Source: Micractinium sp. NFX-FRZ (lineage: Eukaryota > Chlorophyta > Trebouxiophyceae > Chlorellales > Chlorellaceae). From it: DNA of 64,000 nucleotides. The stretch spans positions 1 through 64,000 of the forward strand of contig JAPTJF010000016.1 in the NCBI GenBank assembly GCA_029339195.1, read 5' to 3'. Below the pieces are notes generated by a model. The model was not told where the DNA came from. It searched no databases and was given only the letters and a program-made list of their open reading frames with translations. How positions within the stretch are numbered: the first letter of the stretch is position 1; every line of letters starts with the position of its first letter. The translations under genes and the position numbers were made by a program. Of this stretch, positions 11,823 to 21,593 are shown in pieces.

Positions 11823-12443
11823 TGCTGCCCCTGCCCCGGTTGCGCCGTGCAACTGACGCTCGAAGGGCGAGCGGAACGGAGCAGCGCTGCAATGGCGCCA
11901 CTGCCACATGTGCCAGCGCACCGCGCTGTGCTGTGCCGGAGCGTCTCAGCGGAGGTGGTGATGTTAACATCTGAGAAATAGCAACAGGACGCAGGTGTGT
12001 TGCTGCAGCCAAGCACAATCTACTGGGGTGAATGATCAGGCTGTGTGCCTGTGACAGCATGAAACAGCGGACCCACATGGCGGCGTGCTGTTGCTGCCCT
12101 CTCAAGCGGAAACGGCGAAGCCACCGGCGGCCGAATCCGTGGACTGTGGGGCTTGCCAAGTTTACATGAGGTCTATAGTTTTATGTGACTTGTAGCATGT
12201 TTGTTGAATTATTCCTGCACGATTGTGGCGAGCCCTGCAAGCTGTTGCCTGTCCCAACCCTTGTGCACCGTCTGGCAGCGCCAGGTGGGCGGCCCGGCTG
12301 GCAGGGGGCTTGTGGCGCGGTGAGTTCGCGGTCGCTGTCGCCACCGCGCTCAAAGTTCTCCACCAAACTATCGAGCGTGTTCTGTGCGCCCATAGACCTG
12401 GGCATCGCGGCGGAAATCTCTGTGTCGAGGCAACGCCCGGAGT
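11823..12443. promoter_or_regulatory. Shared promoter region between divergent genes
   Basis: About 620 bases separate the start of the minus-strand dehydrogenase from the start of the plus-strand basic-protein gene, so this interval should hold both promoters and 5'UTRs. I see no clear TATA box or named motif. Open frames here look like chance frames. Confidence 0.4.
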
Positions 12444-13858
12444 ATGGCGAGCCGCGTGGAGGTGAGCAGCGCCAGCTTTTGGAAGCAACCTGCGACGGGC
12501 GGGGCGCAGCGGCGCCAGGCTGGTGCAGGGCTGTCGGGCGCACCGGCGCAGGGCGGCGGGGGCGGCTCGTCTGTTGGAAACCCTCCTGCCCCGCAACCCT
12601 CCTGCGTGGTGCCTGCACCCCAAGGGACCAAATGCACCCGCTCTAACAAACCACTTGTTGGAAATCTTGACGTCACTCGTGCTGCTCCGTGCTGGCTGGC
12701 CTTGCCTCATCCGTCACGCCCCCCGCCCTCGCCTCCCCCGTTCCTCTGGCCCCGCTCGCCGCTGCGCCACTGCAGGACCAGCAGCAGGCTCTGCAGGACC
12801 AGCAGCGCGTGGAGCGCTGGCTAGCTGAGGAGCCCAGCGACAGCGAGGCAGAGCAGGAGGAGCAGCCGAAGCCCAAGGCAGAGAAAAAGGCCAAGGCGGC
12901 GCCAGCACCCACCACGGTGAGGAGCATGGGCGGCGGGGCGCCAAGCCTCTTTTCGTCTTTCCAGCCTTCCCTTAACAGCCTACTTCCTTACAGCTTTCCA
13001 GCCTTCCAGCCTTCCCTGAACAGCTTTCCCCTGACAGTGTTTCCTGCACAAGCCTTACCCACAACCCTAGTTGTTGGGGGCGCCTGGTTGAGGGATGTGT
13101 GTCGGGTGGCTGCAAAGGGGCAGGGATGCAGGCGCATGCGCACGCATTGTGTCGCTGCAGCGACAGCAGGCTGCCTCATCTGGAGGCGCCAAGCTGGTGC
13201 GCCACGCGTGCCTGTCCCTCCTCTCCACTTGCCTTCCCTCGCACCCCTGTTCCCGTGGCGCATGCGACCCTACAGACGGCGCGCAAGCGCGACCCCTCCA
13301 ACAGAGCACCCTGAGGCATCATGTCAGCTCTCTTCTGCCCCCTGCATCACCTCCTCGTCCTCTCCTGCTGCTCATGCGACCCATCCTGCAGTCGGGCCGC
13401 AAGCGCCCCCCCCCCCCCCCAAGAAGGCAAAGGAGGCACCCCATCATCCTTTCATAGTGCCCCTTGCATGACCTCATCCTCCCCTGTTGCTCATGGCCCC
13501 CTGCAGTCGGGCCGCAAGCGCGCCCCCTCCAAGAAGGCAAAGGAGGCGCGTGAGATTGAGGCCGAGCTGGCGGCCGAGCTGGGCAGCAGCGAGGTGAGGC
13601 GCGGCGAGGGGGGAGGAAATGCCAGCAGCCAGGGTTTGTGCTGGAGAGCAGCGAGGTGATGGGCCCGGGGGGATGAAGTGCCAGCAGTCACGGGCTGTGC
13701 GAGAGTGTTCGCCAGGTGGCGGGGTCTCATGCAGGTGCGGTCTTCTTATGCCAATTTCTTTGCGCTTCTTCATTCTTCCTGTGCAGGAGGACGCGGATTA
13801 CGACCCGCAGCCCAAGAAGAAGAAGGCGCCTGCCAAGCGCGCAGCCCCCAAGAAGTGA
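12444..13858 (+). CDS. Small acidic/basic nuclear-type protein, finger-less paralogue of the zf-PARP gene
   Basis: Four exons in matching phase (12444-12461, 12776-12916, 13507-13593, 13787-13858) give about 105 residues: MASRVE, then DQQQALQDQQRVERWLAEEP, an acidic Glu-rich block, and Lys/Arg/Ala-rich ends (SGRKRAPSKKAKEA; PQPKKKKAPAKRAAPKK). The exons align one-to-one with the last exons of the next gene, and the third exon is 87 bases in both. This copy therefore looks like a tandem duplicate that lost, or never gained, the exons for the PARP-type zinc finger. The Lys/Ala-rich tail resembles histone-H1-type DNA-binding tails, so I infer a chromatin or nucleic-acid role. The long second intron contains two unusable copies of the following exon. 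The start in the tiny first exon is the least certain part. Confidence 0.6.
13276..13593 (+). repeat. Triplicated intron-end plus exon-start unit (two pseudo-exons and the real exon)
   Basis: A unit of about 115-116 bases is present three times, with acceptor-adjacent exon starts at 13276, 13392 and 13507. Each has a ...cag acceptor followed by cggccgcaagcgc-like sequence (GRKR). In the first two copies the frame reaches a stop with no good donor (TGA soon after 13305; TGA near 13468), so only the third is usable. The middle copy contains a run of 15 C (13406-13420). Confidence 0.8.
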
Positions 13859-13887
13859 GCGGCAGCAGCGGCGCAGCGGGCAGCCTG

Positions 13888-14067
13888 CTAAGATGGACGG
13901 CGGCAGCGGCGCAACGGGCTGCCGATCAATGCGCGGCCGCAGTGGCGCAGCAGGTCACCGATCAATGCACGGCAGCAGCGGCACAGCAGGCAGCTGATCA
14001 ATGCGCGGCAGCAGTGGCGCAGCAGGCAGCTGATCAATGCGTGGCGGCAGCAGCGGCGCAGGGGGCA
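13888..14067 (+). repeat. 36-bp minisatellite in the 3'UTR
   Basis: The marker gatcaatgc recurs at 13924, 13960, 13996 and 14032, exactly 36 bases apart, within a cagcagtggcgcagcaggca background. It follows the stop of the first paralogue directly, so it should be transcribed as 3'UTR. Confidence 0.85.
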
Positions 14068-14360
14068 GCCTGATGAGGCTGGGCTGAGGCTGGACAGCGC
14101 TGAAAGGCTCGGGCGGCCTGCACCCACGGCGGGACAGCAACTTTATCAGACTTGACAGAACTTTTGCATTGAGCAGTTGTGGGGAAGCTGGAGGGGGCCA
14201 GCTCTGCCAGCAGGTGCCGGCGGCTGGCTGGCGCCACCGGCATGGCGACCGCTGCTCATGGCGGAGCGCCGGGCAGCGCAACACACTCGGGGCTGCCCAA
14301 GCAGCACCTCAGTTGGACCATCGACCGACTCTACTCCACGCAAGCACACAAACCCTTCAC

Positions 14361-14365
14361 TGTAA
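14361..14365 (+). terminator. TGTAA poly(A) signal after the finger-less paralogue
   Basis: TGTAA lies about 500 bases after the stop at 13858. A second TGTAA lies near 14391. No closer copy was noticed. Confidence 0.4.
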
Positions 14366-14619
14366 TCTGCTTTATAAATGACCCCGCCCTGTAAACGGTA
14401 GCACCCTGAGCCAGGGAGGAGAGTGCAGCCTGGGAGTGTGGGAGGCTCGTCACGTACCGCCCGTCCCGCCTGCGCTGCCGGACCTAGTCGGAGGCGCCCC
14501 GCTCTCTGTTTGTCCTCCGGCTCAAACTCTACCTCTCAAGGGCTTCTTTCTGTCCCGGCGGTGCAAGAAGCTCTTCCGCAGCGTGCCGTCGAAAGCGAGG
14601 ACAAGCCAAGGCCCAAGGG

Positions 14620-16326
14620 ATGGCGGACACGAACCCATACCTCGTGGAGGCAAGGGCAGCACGGGGGGGAGGAGCGTGAGGAAGGCGGACGCAGCAAGAA
14701 CGAGGCAGACCGTTCTGAGTCGGGGCAGCGGGCGCAGGCCGCCAGAGGGGCGGCGCACCGCTGCCGCTGCTGCCGCGCCGGTCAGCCAGGTGCTGCCCTG
14801 CCCTGCTCTAACCTGGCGAATTGCACTCTCTTCTCTGGACATGCACTGTCCCCACTGCAGTACGCCAAGAGCGGCAGAAGCACGTGCAGCCTCTGCAAGG
14901 AGAAGATTGAGAAGGGTGAGCCCTGCTGGGCACGCCGGGCTGGCTTCCTGTTGACCTGTGGCAGTTTCCTCTTCACTTTCTCCTCTGTTACACCTTCCTC
15001 TCAACCCCCTCGCTCCCTGGTTCCTGCCCTCAGGCGAGCTGCGGCTGGGCACTCCTCTGCAGCTGGGGGAGCACCTCAGCCACAAGTTCCGCCACTGGTG
15101 CGTGAGAGCCTGTATTTGTGGTCAGCTGCTGGCAACAGAACTGCCCCTGCACAGCTACCCCTGCTTGCCTGCCTGCCCGCCTGCCTGCCTGCCTACCTGC
15201 CATTTATGTGCCCCTCTTTCAAGCTGTGGAAAGCGTGCTGCACCTGCGTGGCACCCGCAGGACCTGCACGACGCCCAGGGTGCTGGAGAACATGCGGGGC
15301 AAGCTGGAGCGGCACGGGATGGAGGCGGCACTGCAGGGGATGGGGGGCCTGAAGAGGGAGGTGAGGCAGGTGGAGGTGTGAGGGCGTGGACAGAGCATGC
15401 AAGGCGTGATGCCGCGGCTGACGGGGCAGAAGAAGGGACGCCATGGCCGAGAATAATCAAGGGTTGGCCTAATCAGGGGCACGCCTAGTTATGAGCTGTG
15501 GCCGTTGAGGGCTGAGGCTGAGGTAGCTGCCTTTCTACGATGTTGTTGCCTCGCCTGCCTGCCCCACGTTCGCGCGCAGGACCAGGCGCGCGTGCACCGC
15601 TGGCTGGATGAGGGCCCCAGCGAGCACGAGGAGGAGGAGGGGGGCAAGGAGGAGGCAGAGAAGGGCAGCTTGGAGGAGGAAGAAGAGGAGGAGGGAGCTG
15701 TGAAGGTGCGGGGAGTGGGGCTCTGGGTGTGGGCGCGGCTGGGAGGCAAGCGGGGCATAGTGCTGTGAGCTTGGGCAGCACAGCAGTGCCGCACCGTGGG
15801 AAATGGTCTCAAGCAGGGGTTATGCTTGCAGTGGCCAGCTCACTGCATGCTGCCACAAGCACGCACCCTCGCGCGCCCCATTCAACACCCATGCTCCTCA
15901 GCGTGTGCTCCGTTTGTTCCAACAGACGCCCAAGAAGCGTGCGGCGCCCTCCAAGAAGCGCGCCCCCTCCAAGCGGGCGGCTGCCAAGGCGTCAGAGGCG
16001 GGGGATGACGCGGTGAGCAGAGGAGGGTGGGATGGGAGAGTGTGTGTTCAGCATCAAACGCAGGGTGCTGGGGTGTGCAAGTGGCGGGGCAGGGCAGCAT
16101 GCCTGCCGTGGCATTGTCAAGGTGCGAGGGTTGTTGGGCAGCGCGCCTTGCTGCCGGCTGGCCGCTCTTCCCTGCCTTCAGACAGCCACACCTATCTGCC
16201 AGCTGCCAAGCCGAGTGATCCCTCTCTGCTGCCTGCCGGGAAGCGCAGGCTGATGAGGACTACAGCCCGGCAAAGAAGCAGGCCACCAAGAAGCGGGGGG
16301 CTGCCAAGCACGGGGCCAAGGCGTGA
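14620..16326 (+). CDS. PARP-type zinc-finger protein with acidic and Lys/Ala-rich tail
   Basis: Seven exons join in consistent phase (14620-14649, 14861-14915, 15034-15097, 15261-15360, 15580-15705, 15926-16012, 16249-16326) to give 179 residues. It begins MADTNPYLVEYAKSGRSTCS and continues CKEKIEKGELRLG ... FRHWTC. That is the zf-PARP pattern, with ligands CxxC, then His and Cys; this finger recognises DNA nicks and ends in PARP1 and DNA ligase III. A short helix follows (LENMRGKLERHGMEAALQG), then a Glu-rich stretch, then repeated PSKKRAPSKR-type basic sequence to the end. There is no PARP catalytic domain, so this is a stand-alone finger. I infer a DNA-break-binding chromatin protein. The first intron appears to use a GC donor (gag|gcaagg), a rare class. 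The finger-less paralogue lies directly upstream. Confidence 0.82.
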
Positions 16327-16523
16327 GCAGCGGCAGCGGCAGCACCAGATCTAAGCCAGCGGGGACAGCTGGGGTGCTCAACGGAAGGGCCGCCCGCAAG
16401 GCGGCCAAATTGGCGGCAGGGCCATGTGGGATTTGAACGGGATGGGGATGTCCTTACTGCACCGTATATTCTACCGGACAGCCGCGAGTATGCGTCATAG
16501 TCCATAGTTGTACAAATCCAACT

Positions 16524-16528
16524 TGTAA
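16524..16528 (+). terminator. TGTAA poly(A) signal for the zf-PARP gene
   Basis: TGTAA lies about 200 bases after the stop, before the start of the transporter gene at 16741. Confidence 0.5.
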
Positions 16529-16740
16529 CCTCCCAACCACCAATCCCCGCTGGCGGGACGGCAGGGCAGCGGCAGCGGGGCGGCGTGTGCGTCGCCCACT
16601 TTCCTCTGGCGCCTTCGCGGCTGAAGCGGGCATTCGTGGTTGTTTGCCATCGCGTGTCGGAGGCTTTTGAAGGGCAGCGCTGACGAGAAAGCCACACCAA
16701 CCACGGTGGCTCGCTAGGGCTCGCCAGCGGTGCACCGGCT

Positions 16741-19700
16741 ATGCTGCGTGCAGGCGCAGCTAGACTGTCGTGCAACCGCGGCGCCCCGCGCAGAGCCGCT
16801 ACTGCTCCTGGCCCCGCCGCCGCGCGCCGCACCGCCGCCGCCATGAGCGGCGACGGCAATACTTCGCCGGTGGGCAGCCGGCCCACTTCGCCGCAGATGT
16901 CCAAGGCGAGCTGGCGCAACCCCACGGTCTACCTAAACCCAAGCTCGCCCTCAGCAGGTGCTCAGCCGGGGAGGCTGCTTGATGGGTGCTGCGCCCTGGC
17001 GCGTCTCCTTTGTCTCTGCCGCCGCCGCTGCCCGCCGCTGCCTGCCGCTGGCAGGTCGCCCCAAGCTGCCCACTGTTCCGCATCTGCCTTGCAGGAGCAG
17101 CCGCAAGCGCCCGCAAGTTCTGCCTGCAGCTGGTCAGCCTAGGGCGGGGCGGCGCGCAGCGCACCCACGCGCACGGCAGCGACGCTGCGGATGAAGAGCG
17201 GCAGGCAGTGCTGGGCAGCGTGGCCCTGACGCCCAGCCCGCCCACGCCCACCGCCTGGCAGCTAGTGGTGAGTGAGGACGATGGGGCGGTGCCAAGCTAT
17301 TGACAATGAACAGTTTGTCTCAAGAAGCAGCGGAATGTGGGCTGGCGCCCACCGCCTGGCAGCTGGTGGTAACTGCCGTGAGCAGTGGGCTAGCTGTGGG
17401 TAGCTGCACCGCACAGGGGCCACAGCTGCCTGGGCGTGTGGCTGCTGCTCCCTTCCCTCGGCTGCTCGGGCGGCCGCCAGCCTGGCTTTACTCACACCGC
17501 TGGCTGCTGCCTCTGCTCCCCTCCCAACCCTCCCCAGGTCGCCCTGGCGGCAGCCAGCGTCGTGATTTGCTACGCAGACCGCTCCAACATTTCCACGGCC
17601 ATCATTTCCATGGCGGGGGAGTATGGGTGGGACAGGAGTGAGCAGGGCGTCATCCTCTCCATGTTCCTGCTGGGCTACCTGCTCACCCAACTGCTGGGAG
17701 GTGAGTGGGGGAGTGCCTTTTATATGCAGCAGCTGGGCGGTGAGTGGGGAATGCTGAGAATCATCAATAGACTGATGGAGGGACGGGAGCGGGCAGGGGG
17801 GCACTCTCTCCATGCCCTTGCTGGGATACCTGCTCATGCAACTGCTGGGCGGTGAGTGGGGCGTGTTTTGTACGCATCGTCAGGGGCTCGGGGTGGCACA
17901 GGAGCAAGCGGGGGAGGCACCATGTTCCCGCTCTGCCAACTGCTCACCCACCGCTGGGCAGTGGGAGGCGACGTGTGTGGCAGCGTGAAAATGTCTCTTT
18001 GTGGGGGGGATTCTCAGTGTGTGCCATCTGGGCTATTCTCTGCATCAAGCTGCTGGGCAGTGAGGCATGTAGAGGGCAGGGGAGTCCCCCACCCAATGCT
18101 GGACGCCCCCTGCCTGCAGGCGCCTTGGCCGACAGGTATGGCGGCAAGCTTGTGCTGGCGGCGGGCGTGGCGGCCTGGTCCCTCTGCACCTGCCTCACGC
18201 CCCCAGCAGCTGTCATTGGGGTGCCTGCGCTCATTGTCATGCGGTGAGCCCCCTTACCTGTGCGGGAGTTGGATCAGATCTAGTTGGGGCGGGTCGAGTG
18301 CCTGCGTTTGTCAGCATGTGCTGAGGGGGCCTGTTAGCTCAAGCTTGGGTTGTGGGGGCTGGGATGGAGAGTGGGAGTGCAGGTGTACGTGGAGTGGATG
18401 TGGCACCCAGAAGTGCTGAGGACTCGGCGGCCGGGCAGCTGCTTGCATTTAGTGAGCCGCAGGCAGCCCGGCAGCCAGAGCCCGGCAGCAGCAATCCGGC
18501 CTGCCCTACCGCCCTCCTGCCCTCCTCTCGTTCCTGCCTACCCACGCACTCACCCCCACCCCGGTCCCTCTCATGCAGCATTGCCATGGGCCTGGGCGAG
18601 GGTGTGGCCTTCCCAGCCATCCACTCCATCATTTCACGCTCGGTTCCAGCGGCGAGCCAGTCCACAGCTGTGGGGCTGGTCACAGCTGCCAGCTACGGCG
18701 GGACGGCGCTGGCCTTCGGGCTGTCACCCACAATCATCGAGCACCTCGGCTGGCCGGTGAGCGCACAGCGCCCGCCCTGACTTGATTGCAGTTGCAAAGG
18801 GTGGGAGCATGGCTGGGTGAAGGGGGTGTGAGGGAGTGGGTGGAACGCAGGTGGCAGTGGAATCGTGAGCCGAGCAGGGATGGCATGCGAGGGACAGCTG
18901 GCCGATGCAGCCGCGGCTGCTGCCGCTGCTGCGAGCATGCATCTGCCTGAAGGCGCCGCTGCTGCTGACCAACCTGAACCCCCTGCCATCTTAATCACCC
19001 CGCCGCCTTGCCCGTTACCCCCGCCACCCCGCCACACGCAACCCTGCAGTGGGTGTTCTATCTGTTTGGCGGCGCCGCAGTCCTCTGGCTGCCTCTCTGG
19101 CTGCCGCTGCGGGTGGTGGGCAGCAGCGACAGCAGCGGCGGGGGCGGCGGCAAGAGCTTCAACATCCTCTCCATCTTCAGCAGCAGCAGCAGCCCTGGGG
19201 GCGCCGTGCCGCTCTCGGCTAGCGCAGACTCACTTGGCCCCGAGGACGCCGCACGGCCGCCCCAGCGGGTGATGTCTGACGCAGGTGAGGGCCCTGGGCA
19301 TGTTTGCGGGCTGGGCTGGCAGCGAGTGTTGCTAGCCCAGCCCAACAGAGACATGTCGATGATCGGGAGGCAGGCCCCTGTGCCTGGCGCTGGCTTACTG
19401 CCGCCACTCTGCCGTGACCCCTTGCCTTTCCCAGCACCGCACTGTGCTGCACTGCTCCCGCCCCACCCTGTGCTGCTTTTCTGCTTGTCTGTTTTTATCG
19501 TGCACCCTTGATTACGTCATCGTCCCTGTCTGCCCCGCCCAGCCCTGCGCTGCAGCCTCCCTAATGATCGCAGCTGCAACAGCGTGGTCTGAAGGCCTGG
19601 CAGTTCCCTACAGCGCTGCTTCTACAGCCCTCTCATCATGTGTACTGCCCCTCCCTCCCCTGCCCTGCAGCCTCCCTGGTGAGCGAGGCCGACACAGAGT

Positions 19701-21003
19701 GGTCCGATGGCGTGGCGGTTGCCTACCGCGCCCAGCAGCAGGCCCGCCTGGGCGTGGGATTCACCGCGCTACTGCGCACCCCCGAGGTCTGGGCCATCTG
19801 CGCAGCGCAGTACACAGGTGCCGGGGGAGGGAGGGAGAGCAGTGCACAGGTGGCGGGGCTGGGGCGGACAGCAGTACACAGGTGCTGGGGGAGAGTGGCG
19901 GTTGAGAGCGGGGTGAGGCAGGAGGGGGCGGGAAGCACAGGGCCTGCGCATGCGAGAGGGCGGTTGCCAGCCCGCCCACCACCTCCACACTGTGGCGTGG
20001 TGCACAACATTGGCAGCACGTGGGGATGGGACGCGTGCTTGTTGAATCCGTTTTGCATACATTGATCAATGCCTGGCCGCCTCGTGCCACCCCCAGCAGC
20101 ACCCGCCGTCAACTCCCCTTCTTCCGCCCGCCCCCGCCGCCCCGCGTGCACCCCCATCGTGCAGGCAGCTGGGGCTTTTACGGCCTCCTCAACTGGCTGC
20201 CCTCCTTCTTCAAGGACCACTATCATGTGGAGGTGAAGGACCTGGCGGGCCTCACGCTGCTGCCCTTCCTGGTGCAGGGCGCGGTGGGCGCCGCGTCAGG
20301 TGGGGCGGGCCGCGGCGGGGCGGCGGGGAAGCGGGGGTGCTGTGGGCTGTGGAGTATGGGTAGGGAGGAACAGGGGATGGCAATGTGCATGGTCCACAGG
20401 CGGTGTAGAGTGATGGGGCACCTGCTGCCGCTCTTTCTGCCGCCCTGCCGATCACCCGTCGCCCCCGGCTGCCGCTTGGCCCCACCCGCCTCCTTGTCAC
20501 CCGCTTCCATCACCTCCCTTGTGCCTCCCTCACCCCTGCCTCCTCCTCTGCACCCCCACCACCCACCACCCCACGCAGGCATCCTGGCCGATGACCTGCT
20601 GCGCCGCGGCTGGCCCGTCAAGCGCGTGCGCCGCGTGCTGCAGACTGTGGGCATGCTGGGCCCAGCGGCCTGCATGCTGGCCGCAGCCTCCCCCCTCACT
20701 GACGGCAACCCCACTGCCGCCTCGGCCTGGGTCACTGTGGGGCTGGGCCTGAATGCCCTCACCCTGGCAGGCGTCAGCGTGAGCCATCTGGACGTGGCCC
20801 CCAAGAATGCTGGCGTCATTTTTGCGGCAGGCAATACGTGCGCCACGCTGGCGGGCCTGCTGGCGGTGCCGCTGACCGGGTTTGTGCTGGAGGCGACCGA
20901 CAGCTGGGCACTGGTGTTCAGCATCACGGCGGCGCATTATGTGGTGGGGGCGGCCCTGTTTGCGCTGTGGGTGGGCGACAAGCCGCTGCCGCAGGACGGC
21001 TGA
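16741..21003 (+). CDS. Plastid-type MFS anion/phosphate transporter (SLC17/PHT4-like)
   Basis: Twelve-helix major facilitator of the SLC17 family, which in plants (PHT4/ANTR) moves phosphate or organic anions across plastid and other membranes. The start at 16741 gives an Arg/Ala-rich leader (MLRAGAARLSCNRGAPRRAA) resembling a transit peptide. Family signatures follow in order: CYADRSNISTAIISMA, GWDRSEQGVILSMFLLGYLL, GGALADRYGGK (the conserved loop 2-3 motif), RIAMGLGEGVAFPAIHSIIS, LGWPWVFYLFGGAAVLWLPL. A long Ser/Gly-rich central loop comes next, then GSWGFYGLLNWLPSFF and NAGVIFAAGNTCATLAG. Stop TGA is at 21001-21003. The exons join in phase (for example WQLV|VALAA, LLGG|ALADRY, AAQYTG|SWGFY). 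Substrate and exact membrane cannot be read from sequence. Introns of this gene are rich in decayed copies of exon edges. Confidence 0.85.
17231..17372 (+). repeat. Exon end duplicated in the following intron
   Basis: The exon end cccaccgcctggcagctagt with its gtgagt donor (to about 17275) is repeated at 17348-17372 as cccaccgcctggcagctggt followed by ggtaac, inside the following intron. Confidence 0.75.
17631..18075 (+). repeat. Multiple decayed copies of one exon end and donor site
   Basis: The exon end encoding DRSEQGVILSMFLLGYLLTQ plus LLGG finishes at 17700 with donor gtgagtgggg. The intron holds further copies: a short one at about 17729-17750, a long one at 17781-17861 (ctgggatacctgctcatgca...ggtgagtgggg), and weaker ones at about 17896-17965 and 18026-18075. 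All are in the same orientation, and several keep a GT donor. Confidence 0.8.
19546..19735 (+). repeat. Acceptor plus exon start duplicated upstream (ghost exon)
   Basis: The real exon start at 19671 (cagcctccctggtgagcgag) has a degraded upstream copy beginning about 19554 (cagcctccctaatgatcgca). The similarity continues through gtggtc(t/c)gaaggc-like sequence for about 65 bases. Confidence 0.75.
19806..19890 (+). repeat. Three copies of a short exon end with donor
   Basis: The exon end cagtacacag|gtgccggggg is followed in the intron by gcagtgcacaggtggcgggg and gcagtacacaggtgctgggg, each keeping the GT and each usable in principle as an alternative donor. Confidence 0.7.
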
Positions 21004-21278
21004 ACTGGCGCTGTGCCATGCTGGCCCAGCGCTGGCGCAGGGCTGCAAGTCCAAGAACCTAACTTGCGTTTGAGAGAGTGTTGGATGTGTGCATGTGCGC
21101 TTCTGCTAGTCAGCAATCTCCTCCTGCCCGTTATTAGTATACATAATAAAAACTCCGCCCTTCTGTCATGTGCACACTTGATCAACACTGGCTTGGTAAC
21201 CAAATGTTACAGCAACAGCGGCGGCAGCGGCAGCAGCGCAGCTGCGAGCGTTCGACTGTGCAAACTGAAACAGAGAGA

Positions 21279-21283
21279 TGTAA
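21279..21283 (+). terminator. TGTAA poly(A) signal for the transporter gene
   Basis: TGTAA lies about 275 bases after the stop, in the interval where the transporter and RNase III transcripts converge. Confidence 0.4.
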
Positions 21284-21519
21284 GCAGCTTCTTGTCAACT
21301 AGGTGAGCTCCCTAGCCCCACACAAGCCGACTGAACAGCCGACAGCGCTGCATGCATGACTGGCGAGTCGACACAGCCACAGCTCGTGGAGTACACGCGT
21401 TTGAACCCCAACTTGGCCTGGCAACAGTGCTTGGCCTGGATTAAGGTAGGCGTAAAGCACCTCACTCCTCTGTAAACAGGCCTTTGGACAGGCTGCTGTT
21501 GCCTCAGTGAAATCAGTGC

Positions 21520-21524
21520 TTACA
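21520..21524 (-). terminator. TGTAA poly(A) signal for the RNase III-domain gene
   Basis: TTACA on the plus strand is TGTAA on the minus strand, about 70 bases after the RNase III stop. Confidence 0.5.
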
Positions 21525-21593
21525 GGGAGCTTGCACATCACAACAGGGGAAGAGGCGCTGGGGCATGATTGCAATCGAGTGGTAGCAGTTCAA

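Noticed and set aside
13276..13468. Two extra coding exons (TARKRDPSN and SGRKRPPPPP)
   Set aside because: Both run into stops without a usable donor, so I treat them as duplicated intron-end copies.
13888..14067. CRISPR-like array
   Set aside because: The 36-base period is a plain tandem repeat without unique spacers, in a eukaryotic 3'UTR.
16425..16510. Possible minus-strand tRNA (contains ttcaaatccca)
   Set aside because: The putative T-stem does not pair (only one of the first bases matches) and no acceptor stem or anticodon loop can be drawn.
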